64,000 nucleotides of DNA from Apiospora phragmitis (GCA_038363925.1 JAQQWL010000015.1:1860001-1924000), one strand, 5' to 3'. Shown: positions 35,281 to 47,616, counted from the first letter of the stretch. The notes: a model not told the origin generated them from the letters alone. Numbers and translations: made by a program.

Positions 35281-35675
35281 ATGGCTATCGCGCAGGTATT
35301 GGACGAAAAGATTTCGCCCGGACCGGCCACACCACCTGAAGATACCTCTGCGGTTAACGAAAGTCCAGACGCCGACGCGGAGATGGAGCCGGTCTCCTTC
35401 AAGCCCAAGCCCAACCCCGAGTATGTGACCGGTGTCAAGCTCTTGGATCCCGCTCCTTCGTCTCGGCCGAAGACCCGGCCGGTGTATCCGTTGCATACGC
35501 AAACAGCATCGACCGCATCTTTTACCTAGCAGCTGGCCTAGCGGCGGTCTGTGGGATATTCCTGTGGGGAATGGGCTGGCATGACGTGAGGAAGAAGGAA
35601 GGGGGCAGTAGAGCCGCCGAAGGCGATGGTAAAGGTATCAGCCAGTCGGCAGAGGATGGGGACAAGGCAGCTTGA
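35281..35675 (+). pseudogene. MFS efflux pump relic: both ends kept, core deleted
   Basis: From the ATG at 35281 the frame encodes a polar N-terminal tail ending PNPEYVTGVKL, the sequence that normally leads into the first membrane helix of fungal DHA-type MFS pumps. Then, in another frame (positions divisible by 3, from about 35448 to the TGA at 35673), comes the C-terminal end typical of the same family: FVSAEDPAG, AYANSIDRIFYLAAGLAAV, GIFLWGMGWHDVRKKEG. Roughly 450 residues of membrane core are missing between them. The frame begun at 35281 stops at 35527-35529. So what remains is the two cytosolic ends plus one membrane helix, consistent with an internal deletion of about 1.4 kb. It cannot transport anything as it stands. 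Confidence 0.7.
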
Positions 35676-36231
35676 AGTTGCAGCCTACGACTGTATGTCC
35701 TTCGGCTGTTCAAGCGGGCGGCCGGGCTGGCCTACAAACTCGGAGCCATGGGTATGTTTTAGGCCAAATATTAGATGCTTGGGAACCATTGCGTAAGGGC
35801 AGGCCTGGGACAGGTGCCATGCATCCGAGAACACAGAGTAGCAGGGATACGCCGCAATGACCGCAGCAGCCTATGCGAAAGATCTCCTTAATATCATCCC
35901 GCCGAAAAAGGTCCTGGCTGAGAGGAAGCTGAGCAACTTAGTTTCAGGCAGTTAGTCAAAATTTTCTATTCTTTATCTACAGATATAAGTATGGCGTTCC
36001 AACTTCCAAGGGTTGTAACCCATATGTTAGTGACGGGGCAGGACCCATAGAACAGATCGGGTGGGCTCTAGCGGGACAATCCGTCAACTTCCAGGGGCAC
36101 TCTAGGGGGCCACAAAGTTCCCAACGTCATTCCGGATAGAACCAACTTCTAAAACCATCTTCCTTCTGTACTGCTGCCTCTGTTCTTCCAGCGCACACCA
36201 ATGGCATTGAGAGGCGTCTGCCATTTCTACA
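35676..36231. other. Intergenic region
   Basis: About 555 bases between the MFS relic and the next plus-strand gene. No feature recognised. Confidence 0.4.
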
Positions 36232-37780
36232 ATGGCGGATGAGGAGCTGCAGCAGAAGATCCATGGTCTAGGCGATCTGGATCTGGCGGCACTACTCTGT
36301 CTCATGAGCCGTGAACACTGCATCATCAGCACCGAGCCCGAATCCCTGGACGATCTAGTCGAGGAGCTGCAATTGGTATGTCACGGTCCCTTATGTCTTT
36401 CTTATACTATACTGCGATGGAGGAGTGCATTGGCTGACAGAGAGAAAAACCATTGCTACGAACTAGGTCGCCGCTCAAACGTTCAACCTCAAATCCGCCG
36501 TTGTTAACTGCACTGCGCAAACCACCCTCGACGACTTCGCCGCCTCCATCCTCCTCCCGCAGTCCCCGACAGCATCGGCCAACTCGCGCTCCTCCTCGCC
36601 GGTACTCACGCGTGGCAACCAGCACCAAGGAACTAACAACGACTCCTACTTCCACAGTAATCTTCACCCTTCGCGCGCAAACCACCACCACAACAATAGT
36701 AACGGCGGCGCCGGCGGCATCCTCCGAGCCCTCACGCCCCTATCGGCCACATCCTACTCCAACACCAACAACAACCACAACGCCACATACCAGCCACAGA
36801 TCGCCAACGTGGTGCTGGCGCGCGACCTGGACCGGGCGCCCAAGGCCGTGCAGATCCAGGCCCTGGAGCTGCTGCGGACACGGCGCATCTTCACGCACAC
36901 GAGCGTGCAGGCGGCGCCCAAGCAGTTCCTGTTCGTCGCTGTGCTGGGCGCCGACAGCGCGGGCCAGGCCCGCGTCACGGAGCACCTGAACGACTTCTTC
37001 TACGTGGCGCACTGGCACGACCCGGAGGACGGCTTCGCCCGGCTAGAGGAGCGGGAAGACGAAGAAGATACAACTAAGGTCGAGCTCCCCGGCGGCGCTA
37101 ATGACGCCGGGTCGATGAGGGACTACGAGGGGGACCGGTACCACAGCAGCAGCGAGAGCCTGAGCGGCGAGAGCGTCGTCCGCCGCTGGAGTCTACGGGG
37201 CAGCATGTCGTCGGCCCAGTACTTCGCCGCCCCCAGCAGCGCGTATGAGCCGCTGCCCAAATCAATACCGCCAAAACCAGCCACAGCAACAACGGCAACA
37301 ACAGCGACCCGCGTACCTCCGCTGCAGCCACTACGCACCGACTTCTCCCCCTTCTTCACCGAAACCGACATCGCCGCCCTCGCGACGGCCAGCCGCCAGG
37401 TCCACGTCGACATCGAGGTCCTGCGGTACCAGATGAACATCATCTCGCACCTGCGGATGCACCGGGCCGTGGCGACCGGCGGCAGCGGCGGCGGCAGCGG
37501 CAGCGGCAGCGGCAGCGGCATCACGCCCGTGGCCACGAAGCACTTCGGCCAGCTGGTCCAGAGCCTCGCCGCGCTGCACGGGCTCGACTACGCGACGCCC
37601 GCCCTCGTCGTCCTGGCCGCCAAGAAGATCTACCTGCACCGCATTCGCATCGTCGCGCCCGCCAAGGAGCGCAGCATGCAGTGGGGCAGCGACCTGGCCG
37701 CCGTCGAGCAGCTGCTCGAGGGGGTCGGGCCCGAGGACGTCGTGGAGGATGTGATTGGGATGGTGGCCTCGGCGTTGTAG
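36232..37780 (+). CDS. Conserved fungal protein with Mg-chelatase/AAA-lid-like C-terminus
   Basis: Exons 36232-36375 and 36467-37780 give 485 residues. The short N-terminal helical part (LDLAALLCLMSREHCIIS) is followed by a long low-complexity Ser/Thr/Asn/His region. A middle segment (VVLARDLDRAPKAVQIQALELLRTRRIFTH) resembles the end of an AAA core. After another variable stretch comes a C-terminal helical domain (VHVDIEVLRYQMNIISHLRMHR, GLDYATPALVVLAAKKIYLHRI) like the lid of Mg-chelatase subunit I or MoxR AAA proteins. Walker A and B are not visible, so ATPase activity is doubtful. Fungal homologues are often labelled magnesium chelatase, which should not be read as chlorophyll biosynthesis. 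Function unknown. Confidence 0.7.
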
Positions 37781-38191
37781 TAATAGTAGTGTAAACACGT
37801 AATACCATAAAAATCACTTGCTTCTATAAAAGCCAATAATACTTGCTTCGACTCTACCAGCGAAGGCCTATTATCACTTCGGCATGGCAAAGGTATATAT
37901 TTCTTTCATGTTGGTATTGATAGGGTGAGGTCATGAATAAACTCGTTTTCTGTACATCTTTCGTTCCTTGGTATAAACCTCTCTAGGTAACCAGAACCGT
38001 ATTTTATACAATAAGAAACCCAACAACGCCGGCCACACAACGTTAGCTCTTCGAGCGTTTGCGGCTTATTATTCTTTTTCGTTACAGCCCGTACCCAGCC
38101 CTCCCGGTCATTATTCTTTAATCTAAGAAATGTCTATCTTGCTTGCATGCGTGCAGATAATTCATCTCAATCCATCGTGCTCAAGAACCTC
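37781..38191. other. Convergent spacer
   Basis: About 410 AT-rich bases holding the 3' UTRs of two convergent genes. Nothing else seen. Confidence 0.4.
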
Positions 38192-39929
38192 CTAGTGAAT
38201 CTCGGACACCTTGCAGTTCCATCCAGAGTTCTTAGCCAGAAGAGGCAGACTGAAAAACGATTAGTTAGCGATTGTTCAACATGGTAGAGTGGTAAAGAAG
38301 GGTATTATCAGCTTACCTAGCACCAAGGCACCAGCCAAGCTCATTGCCCTTGATCTTCTTGGCGATGCGGACCTCCCGGTCAATGGGCATGTCGTAGCCA
38401 GTGTGCAGAAGACCGATCATGAAGTTCAGGTCCAGGCAGTACTCGCCGCGGTCACGGAGCTCATCCAGGGCACCAGGGATGCTACCGAACACCTCCCAGG
38501 CCTTCTCGCCGCCGCACACCGTGTTGGCAAGGTCGTGGAGTTCGCGCAGGGTGAAAGAATCGGGCATGCCGAGGGGCTTGAGGCGGTCGTAGAAGAAGGA
38601 GAAGACGAAGACATCCTCCTTGGCAAACGTCTTGGCGAGAGAGGGTTGGTGAACACCGTTGAAAGAGCAGGGCGCAAGCGAGCAAGCAGAGTCCTTCTTC
38701 AGGATGCGCTCAGCCATGCTGCGGCATTGAGCCGGGGCAGGGGTCACGGGACCGGTCATGTTCACCTCGATCTTGCCCTTGCCCAGAGAACCGTGGTTGT
38801 CGCCCAGATCGACCTTGATCGTATCGGACTGGCCAGCGTTGATGCAGGGGTTCACGATGGGCTTGTTGAGCCACGCGTTGTCGGTCTGGCCCTTGGCAAT
38901 GTCCTCAATCAGGTTAAGATGGATGGAGTTGCGCGCAGCCATCAGACCGTAGCCCAAGTGAGAGTGCTGGTACAGCTCAAAGTCACGGCCACCGAAAGCA
39001 AGCTTGTACTTGTGGTCGCCCTCGGCCATCTTTTCAGGCATACCGCCGTTAGCTGCTCCCTTAAAGGTCGGCTCGAAGACGATTTGCGTGGAACCACCAC
39101 CAAGGTCGAAGATGGCAGCGGTGGGACTCTGATCGGGGCCGCCAATCTTGCCGAGCAGGTAGTTTGTTGTGATCCAGGCGTAGACACCCTCGTCGGAACC
39201 GTCCATGATAGCGACACCGTTCTCCTCACGAGAGACGACCGGGAAGGGGTAGTCCTTCTCCAGGTGGTCTCGGACAGACTGGAGGATCTTGTCGCTCGCC
39301 TCAGCGCCAATCATTCGCAGACCGGCGGTCGCCTTGACAGCGACAGGGCTGCATCCCTTGAGCTTGTCGGGAACGGTCTTCATGGCAACGGCCATCAAAT
39401 CATCCAAGGTCTTCGCGGCGGCAACGGGGTCGTCCTTATACTTGCTTAGGCCGCCAACGCTCTTCTCGGTCATCTTGAACTCTTCCTTCTCCAGCTCGGG
39501 GGTAAGGCCGCAGTTGTTGAACTTGTACACGTGGATTCGAGATCCAGTGCTGCCGGCGTCGATCATGAGGACATATTGGATAATGGGCTTGTCCTTGGAA
39601 ACGGACTTGGTGCATCGATCGGTGCCATATGATGAGTCAGAAGGAGTCTGGCCTTTCGAAGTCGCAGGGGCGACAACATCGCCGGTGTAGATGTCTGCGC
39701 CTCTCGGAGAGAAGTAGTAGAAGAGGAAGATCAGAAACACAACGATCGCGGTGGTCTTTAACCACCGCGCCTTTTGTGCTGAGTTCATACCGGCAGGTGG
39801 TAATTTCTCCAGGATGCCGGTTTCACCGCGGTGCGGGTGCTGTGCGTAATTGTTATCGTAGCGGCCGGGTTTCTCGTGAGGGTCGCGAGCAACCTGCTTC
39901 GTCGGTAACGAGACTGATGTGCGTCGCAT
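38192..39929 (-). CDS. GDA1: Golgi guanosine diphosphatase GDA1
   Basis: Exons 39929-38317 and 38249-38192 on the minus strand give 556 residues. It hydrolyses GDP to GMP in the Golgi lumen, removing the product of mannosyl transfer and supplying GMP for GDP-mannose exchange. Topology is type II: a polar tail, then one membrane anchor (TTAIVVFLIFLFYYFSP, about residues 58-75). The apyrase conserved regions are all present: DAGSTGSR, KATAGLR, DGSDEGVYAW and FDLGGGSTQ. The last 19 residues come from a small second exon after a GTAAGC donor, ending KVSEIH. Several Cys in the luminal half (for example DSACSLAPCSF) suit disulfides. A 386-codon antisense open frame here is a codon-bias shadow. Confidence 0.97.
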
Positions 39930-41063
39930 AAGAACAGCTAGACCAAAGCACTCGCCCCTTTGCCAAAAGGGACGTGGGGGTTAGAGGGAGATAGGTGAGG
40001 AGGGAACGAGCGTGAGGAAGAAGAAGAAGAGAACGATTCGCAGGGAGGAATTAGCTGCGAAACCGACGCTGATTAAAACCTTAGATTGGGGAAAGTCAGA
40101 CAAGAACGGGGAGGTGCAGAATGGAGACGAGGACGCGAAGTAGGACACGCTTCCAATTCTAGATAAGGGAAAGAATCGACGGCGGATGCTGTGGCGTTGG
40201 TGGGAGTGTGCATATGTTAGATGGAGAATGCAATCTCGAAGAAGTTCCTCATCTGTCTGTTCTATTCAGGGCGATCCAGGGCAAGCAGGCAAGGCCAATC
40301 TGGCATGCTGGCCATTCGCCGCATCCTTTTCCAAGTGCCTTCCAAGTACGCTGAAAAAGTGGGCATTATCACCCCTTTGGACTTTGTTCTGCCCCTGGGA
40401 CGCGCAACAGACGATCTGCCCCAATTAAAGGGATCCCTGGCCACCTGTTATTACTGCTCAAGTACTCCGTAAAGGGGGACTCGAGGGCACAGCTGAATCG
40501 CTAAGCCGGTCGCCAAGCCACTGTTGGGTGCAAGTCACATTTGGCGTGCTAGCCTAACAAACGACCCGACAGGTCGACACCAAATGTGTAAGTATAGATC
40601 TCGCTGGAGATGAACTGGTTGGTGTAGGGCAGGTATTCCAGGTAAGAACCGTACTGTAAATGTACTTCCCGCCTGTATCTTCATCTTCAGACGGCCCGAC
40701 CCCACAGTTAGCCTATCAGGTCCATCGGGGAAGCTTCCAGCACCGGTTCTAGAAAGCGCTGACGTGACGTACAAGAAGCCGCTGCCTTTATGCCACCTTG
40801 TGACTTGGAGTTTCAAATATCTTGACCATACTACACCAGCCAACCTCTTCGTATTTAATCTTTCCGAGGCTATTCAAAGACCCAGTCGCTTTTGTTCTTC
40901 CCAGTAATCAACGATTCTTTTTCACGTTTTGCTTCTCATCTACTAAGTACGCTTCTCCAAACCCAAGTTTACGAGGCTCGGAGGGTATAATCGCATTGCT
41001 TCCTTCGAGCACGTGCAAACAAGCACCCGCGTGCATTTTCGATATCAATCACCACCCACTGCA
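39930..41063. other. Divergent intergenic region
   Basis: About 1.1 kb holding promoters of GDA1 (minus) and the PPPDE-thioredoxin-PUL gene (plus). No gene or clear motif cluster recognised. Confidence 0.4.
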
Positions 41064-42904
41064 ATGGATGTCCATCTGCTGGTGTACGACCTGTCCAACG
41101 GGCTTGCCCGTCAGATGTCTATGGCTCTACTAGGCTTTCAACTTGATGCTGTTTATCATACGTCGATAGAGTTGAACGGCACCGAGTGGGTTTACGATGG
41201 CGGCATCAACACCATTCGGCCCGGCACTTCGCATCTAGGGCAGCCCTTACAGCGGATCCAGCTGGGAAAGACTCAGCTGCCCATGGAAGTGATTATAGAG
41301 TACGTGGATTCGTTGAGGAATATCTTCACCGTAGAGGTAAGCATCTTGAATTAGACCATGGCAGTCTGGGCGGTAGTTAACCACTTTTCTAGGCATACGA
41401 CTTATGCAAACACAACTGCAACAACTTTAGCAACGACTTTGCTACTTTCCTAGTAGGAAAGGGTATTCCGGAGCATATCAGCAATATGCCACAAGCCGTG
41501 CTCGAATCTCCCTTCGGCAAAATGATGCTGCCGCAGCTCGAGCAGATGGTGCAGGCCAAAAAGGCTCAGCAAGGTGGCTTTCTAGGTATCCAAACCGATC
41601 CGCAAGCCCGTCCATCAGGAATGGCAGCAACATCAGCGCCTCGTCCAGTAGTCAAGACGAATGGCGGGCACCATGTTGGACACGCAATGGGTACCGTAAG
41701 AGACGTTTCAACGGCCCGCCAGCTGGACTCGTTACTTGAGGGTGCGAAGAAGACATGCGCCATCATCTTCTTTACCTCGGCAACTTGTCCACCTTGTAAG
41801 ACACTGTATCCTCTGTACGACCAGCTGGCCGCAGAACATGGCGATAAAGCAACCTTGGTCAAGGTAGATACGTCACTGGCATTCGACATTGGCCAACGGT
41901 ACAATATCAGCGCGACTCCGACGTTTATCTCTTTCTTGAGGGGCGAGCAACAGGAGCGCTGGATGGGTGCCGACGCAAGCAGACTCAGGTCAACTCTGGG
42001 GCTCCTGGTACAGATGGCGGCCCTGTCGCATCCCCACCAGATGCTCAACTTGAATCGTTTCGCCGATCCAGAGGTTCACCCAGTCTTGTACGATAAGGTG
42101 CCACCGCTGGACAAACTTATGGCCAAGATGGGCTCCGATGATCCCGCCGTCCTTGGTTTAAAGCATTTTATTGAGACACGAAAGGCCGAGGGTCCGGCCG
42201 CAGCGACGGTTTCTGACTTGCACGGATTCGCCAGCTATCTAGTCAATGCCCTGAAAGACTTGCCGGTAGATGTTATGTTTGCCGTGGTGGATCTCTTCCG
42301 AAGCGCCATCGTGGACCAGCGCGTCAGTGGATTCTTTGCCGAAGAATCTAAGTATGAATCCATTATCAGTATCCTCGACTACGTCAACAACCAAGCGGAT
42401 TGTCCATACGCATTGCGCCTCGTGACGCTCCAGATGGTGTGCAATTTGTTCTCAAGCCCGCTGTTTGCGGACCAGATCTTGACCCAGGCTTCTCTACGGA
42501 ACCCCATAACACAGCTGGTGTCGACAAGCTTCCTCGATGAAAAGCACAACCCCGTGCGAGTGGCTGCTGCCTCATTGCTCTTCAACCTGGCCTTAACCAA
42601 CAACATGAGAAGAAGGCAGACGCAAGAAGACGTACTGCCCGAGACTGATCAGGTAGAACTGGCAGCCTCGATGCTGGAGGCGATCTCACAAGAGGAGGAG
42701 TCTGCCGAAACGCTTCACGGGATGCTTCTGGCTCTTGGATACCTTGGTTACTGCATGCCCCTAGAGGGAGAGCTCATTGACCTCCTTAGAACTATGGACG
42801 CACAAGGGACGGTGTTGTCGAAGGCGGACAAGTTCCCGCAGGAGAAGGACCTGATCAACGAGATTGGCTCTGAATTGTTGGGTAAAGGGTTGAAAAGGAA
42901 ATAG
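41064..42904 (+). CDS. PPPDE (DeSI-like) peptidase-thioredoxin-PUL fusion protein
   Basis: Exons 41064-41336 and 41393-42904 give 594 residues with three domains. The N-terminal PPPDE domain (about 1-140) is a DeSI-type thiol isopeptidase acting on SUMO or ubiquitin, with catalytic His in AVYHTSIEL and Cys in HNCNNFS. The second domain is a thioredoxin fold (about 205-310) with the redox motif CPPC and the cis-Pro in ISATPTFISF. The C-terminal PUL domain (about 320-590) is an armadillo-like fold that binds Cdc48/p97 in PLAA/Ufd3. The combination suggests a Cdc48-linked deconjugating enzyme with redox sensing; the link is inferred from domains. Both catalytic pairs are intact. The intron has a GTAAGC donor. 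Confidence 0.92.
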
Positions 42905-43698
42905 ACAATGTAGACGGTGAGCTTTAGATAGTAGACTCGAGCTATGCTGACGGCTCTTATATGTAGACTAGATGGGCTACATAGATACTTTTGTAAGCGA
43001 CCTTGGTATTTGGCAGACTTTTATAGACCATAGCAAGACTTGGATTTTAGACACTCACTGGTTTATGTTGCTGGTAACATGGTATTCTCAGAAGTTGTGT
43101 GACCTGACAGCGCTCCCATCCCGTGCCAAGCGGGTGGGCAGATCGATATCCCAATCAACAACCCTTGTGTCTTCTTGTCTCACCCGAACTTCTTAACCTG
43201 TCCAGAGCGCGTCGTCAACACAGACCGAACCCAGACCGACGCTCAAATAACCAGCTCACTTTACTATACGATACCAATTCTCGTCATATTTCTCGATATG
43301 TGAAGCATCAGATTCTGGATTCCATTTATATAGTCCATGAATGAAAAACAGGTACATACTTGGAGAGACCCTGGTGCAGATCGATTGGGGGGCAGGCACA
43401 TGCCACGTCAAGGCCGGAGCGCGACCTGCAGCTGCCCTGGCAACCAAAAATCAACAGAGCGGGTCTACCCAGCCAACCCACTTTCTTGGGCGGCGGTGGG
43501 CAAAAGTCACATCAAATGTACGGCGCATTCCTGAACCTGCGATTTCGCGACACCATTGACGACATATGCGAATCGCTATCTGAGGTTCTACGGGAATCTG
43601 GAATGCTGCATGCCGTTGTCTCTCAAACAATCCAGAGAAACAAGTTAGAAGACAAGGACAGCAACAGCATCAGGATCAGCATCAACAATAATAATACT
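42905..43698. other. Intergenic region upstream of kinesin
   Basis: About 800 bases. An in-frame upstream extension of the kinesin frame reaches an ATG at 43516, but its sequence does not look like a kinesin N-terminus. No other feature. Confidence 0.4.
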
Positions 43699-45591
43699 AT
43701 GGCTCCCCACCATCGGAACTCGATGCTCTCCGTCGCGCAGTCGTCCGCCTCGACTCCTTCGCTGCGCTCGCGTGATGGGACACTACCGCCGCATATGAAG
43801 ATGGTGGATGGCGGTGGGAATGTGAAGGTGGTGGTCAGAGTGAGGGCCTTTTTGCCTAGAGGTATGTCATCACACATCTCACTAATAATACCCACGACGG
43901 CCAAGAGAATGAAGCTGATATAGAGGCTACTTTTAGAAATTGAGAAGGAGAAGGACTGCTTGATAAGCATGGATCCCATCACACAAATGACCACGCTTCA
44001 CGTGCCTAGCGACGATGACCCTGGGAACAGCCATGCGAAGAGCCGGAAGGTCATCGAGGAGAAATCGTTCACCTTTGACAGCTCGTTCTGGAGCCACGAT
44101 CGCAAAGATAGGCACTATGCCGAACAGGAGGACGTCTACAACTGCTTGGGTGAGGAGTTTCTGGACCACAATTTTGAGGGCTACCACACATGCATCTTTG
44201 CATACGGCCAGACTGGGTCCGGAAAATCGTACACCATGATGGGAACCCCTGACCAGCCCGGACTGATCCCCAGGACATGCGAGGATCTCTTCCAACGGAT
44301 CGAGGCAGCACAGCAGGAAACGCCCAATATCTCCTACCACGTCCGCGCTTCGTACTTTGAGGTCTATAACGAGCATGTCCGCGATCTGCTGGTCCCCGTT
44401 CGCCCCAATCAACCGCCTTACTACTTGAAGATTCGCGAGTCGCCAACCGAGGGGCCTTACGTAAAGGACTTGACGGATGTGCCTGTTAGGAACATCGGGG
44501 AGATTTTACGGTACATGAAGACGGGGGATGCATCGCGAACGACGGCCAGCACCAAGATGAACGACACAAGTAGTCGTAGTCACGCGGTATTCACCATCAT
44601 GCTCAAGCAAATCCACCACGACATGGAGACGGACGAAACGACAGAGCGCAGTTCGAGAATTCGCCTGGTTGATTTGGCAGGAAGCGAGCGAGCCAAGTCG
44701 ACCGAGGCGACAGGTGCGCGCCTGAGAGAAGGCAGCAACATCAACAAGTCCCTTACCACGCTGGGCCGCGTCATTGCAGCCTTGGCGGATCCAAAGCAGC
44801 CCCGAGCTGGCGGCAAGCGGAGCAAGGATATTGTGCCGTACAGAGACTCCATCTTGACATGGCTGCTCAAGGATTCCCTCGGCGGCAACAGCAAGACGGC
44901 CATGATCGCCTGTATTGCACCATCGGACTACGACGAAACATTGTCGACTCTTCGATACGCCGACCAAGCCAAGCGCATCCGTACTCGTGCCATCGTCAAC
45001 CAGGATCACATCTCTACTGCTGAACGTGATGCCCAGATTGCTGCCATGGCCGAGGAGATCCGGGTGTTACAGCTCAGCGTTGCGGATACGCGGCGGCGCG
45101 AAAAGGACCACAAGGAGAGCGAGGAACGTCTGGAGGAGTACCAGAACAGCGTCGCTGCGATGCAGCGTCTCATGGAGGAACGCAGTATGGTCTCCGAAGG
45201 CAAGATTCGCAGTCTGCAGACCGAGAACGAGGCATTGCGACTTCATCTCAAGCTTGCGCTCGAGAGCTTGAAGAACCCGATTCCCGAAGTGATGGTCAGT
45301 GACAAACAGGTCGAGAAAGCCGAAGCGGACAAGGAAAACGCGGTCCCTACCGGTGGGGAAGAAGCAGACGACAAGATGGACGACGATTCGCTGATTGACG
45401 AGGCCTACTACGACGATGAAGATGACGGCTATTCGTCCGAGGCTCAAGAGGACAAGGCAAATGACATGCAAGACTACATGCAAGAGCTTCTCCAGGACCT
45501 GTCACTTTTCAGGCGCAAGATTGGCGACGACAAGGGTCGATTTCTGGATGAGAGGTCCCGGAATCCACTTGGCGTACGAACAAATATGTGA
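43699..45591 (+). CDS. Kinesin-3, short NcKin3/UncB type
   Basis: Exons 43699-43861 and 43937-45591 give 605 residues. It is a plus-end microtubule motor. The motor domain (about 40-410) starts VKVVVRVRAFLPR and shows P-loop GQTGSGKS, switch I NDTSSRSH, switch II DLAGSER and the neck-side DYDETLSTLRYADQAKRI. A coiled coil follows (about 420-510), then an acidic tail. There is no FHA or PH domain; full kinesin-3 proteins exceed 1,500 residues. This fits the short fungal NcKin3/UncB class, linked to mitochondria or endosomes in published work. The intron has a GTATGT donor, and the ATG at 43699 is the best start. Family is sure; subtype is likely. Confidence 0.92.
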
Positions 45592-45947
45592 GCATGGTCC
45601 ATCGAGGAGGAGGGCATAATGAATAGGAGGGGATGAAGGCACGATGGAAGTAGGCATGGCAACATTTGTATTGTCGATAGCGTGTACGGTGTTCTGGAGT
45701 ATTAGTGAGTCGGTCAGTTAAGGGGAAGGGCAAGTTTGTGATGGGGATTGTTAGTTTCCCTTGTTGGATACCCTCGAAAGTCGAATTGGGGGAACGTTAT
45801 GTTGTATGAGCTTTAGGATAGATGATACTTATGAACACTCACTCTTCTTCTGTCGCGCTCCTTCCTCGTTTTCAGCTTTTCTATGCTTTCTTCTTCCCGG
45901 ATATACCGCCGCTCTCTAGCTATGCATTTCGATATGGAGAAACTCAT
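45592..45947. other. Convergent spacer
   Basis: About 360 bases between kinesin and the JmjC gene. Nothing recognised. Confidence 0.4.
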
Positions 45948-47616
45948 CTAGCTATTCGACTTTTCGGGCACTGAGAGTATGTTACGAACGAAGGAGACCA
46001 AGGGGTATAGAGGCCCGCTGAACTCCATATCGTACCTGCGGCGAGATCATTCGTTAGAGAGGCGAAACCAACATGGCCCTTCGGCGACAGAGGTTGTCCC
46101 TTACCAGTAGTTTACAGCAATGCATACCCCTTCTTCGTTGCACGATTGCGACACCTTATGGTACCTAAAAGAAAAAGGGGGTGAGTAAAGTAACAACGGT
46201 GGGAGTAGTCAATGACAGTTACAACCCCGCGAAGAGGGAAGGAAAAACTTACCACATGGCTGGCAGGTAGAACATGTCTCCCGGCTCCAGCGTCACGCGC
46301 ATCGGGGTTGCGAGGTGTGAGTACTTGGTCGCGTTGACCTGGTCGTTGTCCGGGTCCCAGGTCGCAAAGGGGACGTCATCGGCATCCTCTTCCATGATCA
46401 GCTCGAGGTCACTGCTGTTACTATTACTGCTACTGCTGTCGTCATCGTCGTCGTTATCCCCTTTTATTTGGTCTTGGTCTTGGTCTTCTTCTTGGCGGGG
46501 GCGGCTTCGGCGGGCATAGTGCGCGGGCCGGAGGGCCCGCTCGTGGACGCAGGGCTGGCACAGCGGGGGCAGCAGGACGAAGTGCTTGCGGCCCGCGACC
46601 TGGACGTAGACGTTCTCGTAGTTGTCCCGGTGGAGCGCCGTGACGGACCGCGCGTTGCCGATCCACAGGTTGATGGCGTCGGGGTCCTGCTGCAGGGCGA
46701 TCCGGGCAAAGGGCACGGAGCGCTGGACCTGGGAGAAGAGGGTGCGGTACTCGTGCCGCAGGTTGTCGTTTTCTGGGTCGGGTTTGTGGGGTTAGTAGAT
46801 AACGGAGTAGGTTGGCAGTTGGTTGCTTCGGTTAGGGAACTAGTGGAGGAGGAGGGGGGAAGGAAAGGAGGGAGGGGCCCCGGAAGAGAGAACGAAATGC
46901 ATATCTTGTCTGCTTCTGGCTCTGTCCCGGGGCTAGAAGCCGAGAGAAAGCGTGCATTGATACATGGACAGCTTGGCCTCTTCTGACTCTCGGTGCTCCA
47001 ACTTGTAGCAGCTAGTAAGAAGGATAATCAGGGACTTAGGGGTGTGTGTGTTCGCCACCCCCAAAGTACATATGGTTCAAGCGGTGAGGAGGGAGGTAGA
47101 GAATTCTTCATGTACATACGGGTTTGGGCATATCTAGTTTCGGATCCTTGGAAGTTGGGATCTGTCTCCTGCTTCGTCAGGTATTCAATGAAGTCCTGGA
47201 AAGGCTGGTCTTCTTCATGCGGCTTTGCGAAAACACTGTTGCCCCTTTCATCGAGTGTCGGAGCATCTGCATTTCTGTTCATTGGAACAGAACAAAATCA
47301 GAGATGGATTCTACATTCACTAGGTACAGAGAGAGAGAGTCAAGACCAACCCGAGCGGCGTCACGGCAACATTGACACTATGATCTCGTAGAAACTGAGT
47401 CAGATACTCGACGTTCCACGTCTTGGTCGCCTGCCAGTCGCGAGCGCCTCCACGAACCACAAAGGGGGTGTTGCGGGCGACGTAGCGCATGAACTCCAAG
47501 GGGCTAGGCTCCTCGGCCAACTCCTCCACCACGGACGAGTTCAGCTCGTGGTACGTGGTGATGAGTTCGGCGATGGGGTCAGATACCTGCGCCGCCGCCG
47601 CTGCTGCCGCCATCAT
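45948..47616 (-). CDS. JMJD7-like JmjC oxygenase
   Basis: Exons 47616-47351, 47274-47120, 46772-46253, 46164-46105 and 46035-45948 on the minus strand give 362 residues. It belongs to the Fe(II)/2-oxoglutarate JmjC hydroxylases; human JMJD7 hydroxylates a lysine in the GTPases DRG1/2. The iron ligands are visible: HxD in ALHRDNYENVYV and the distal His in PAMWYHKV. Other matches include PFVVRGGARDW, AINLWIGNARSVTALH, LPPLCQPCVHE and the end FWYDMEF-like NYWYDMEFSG. Between the two halves of the barrel lies a highly charged Arg/Gln/Asp/Ser insert of about 50 residues. One intron is unusually long here (46773-47119, 347 bases). The start is an Ala-rich stretch with two adjacent Met codons. Confidence 0.9.

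Noticed and set aside
38289..39449. 386-codon plus-strand open frame
   Set aside because: Antisense to GDA1 exon 1; GC-rich third positions create such shadows, and it has no domain.
43516..43698. N-terminal extension of the kinesin
   Set aside because: In frame, but rich in Asn/Ser repeats and unlike kinesin N-termini; the ATG at 43699 fits better.
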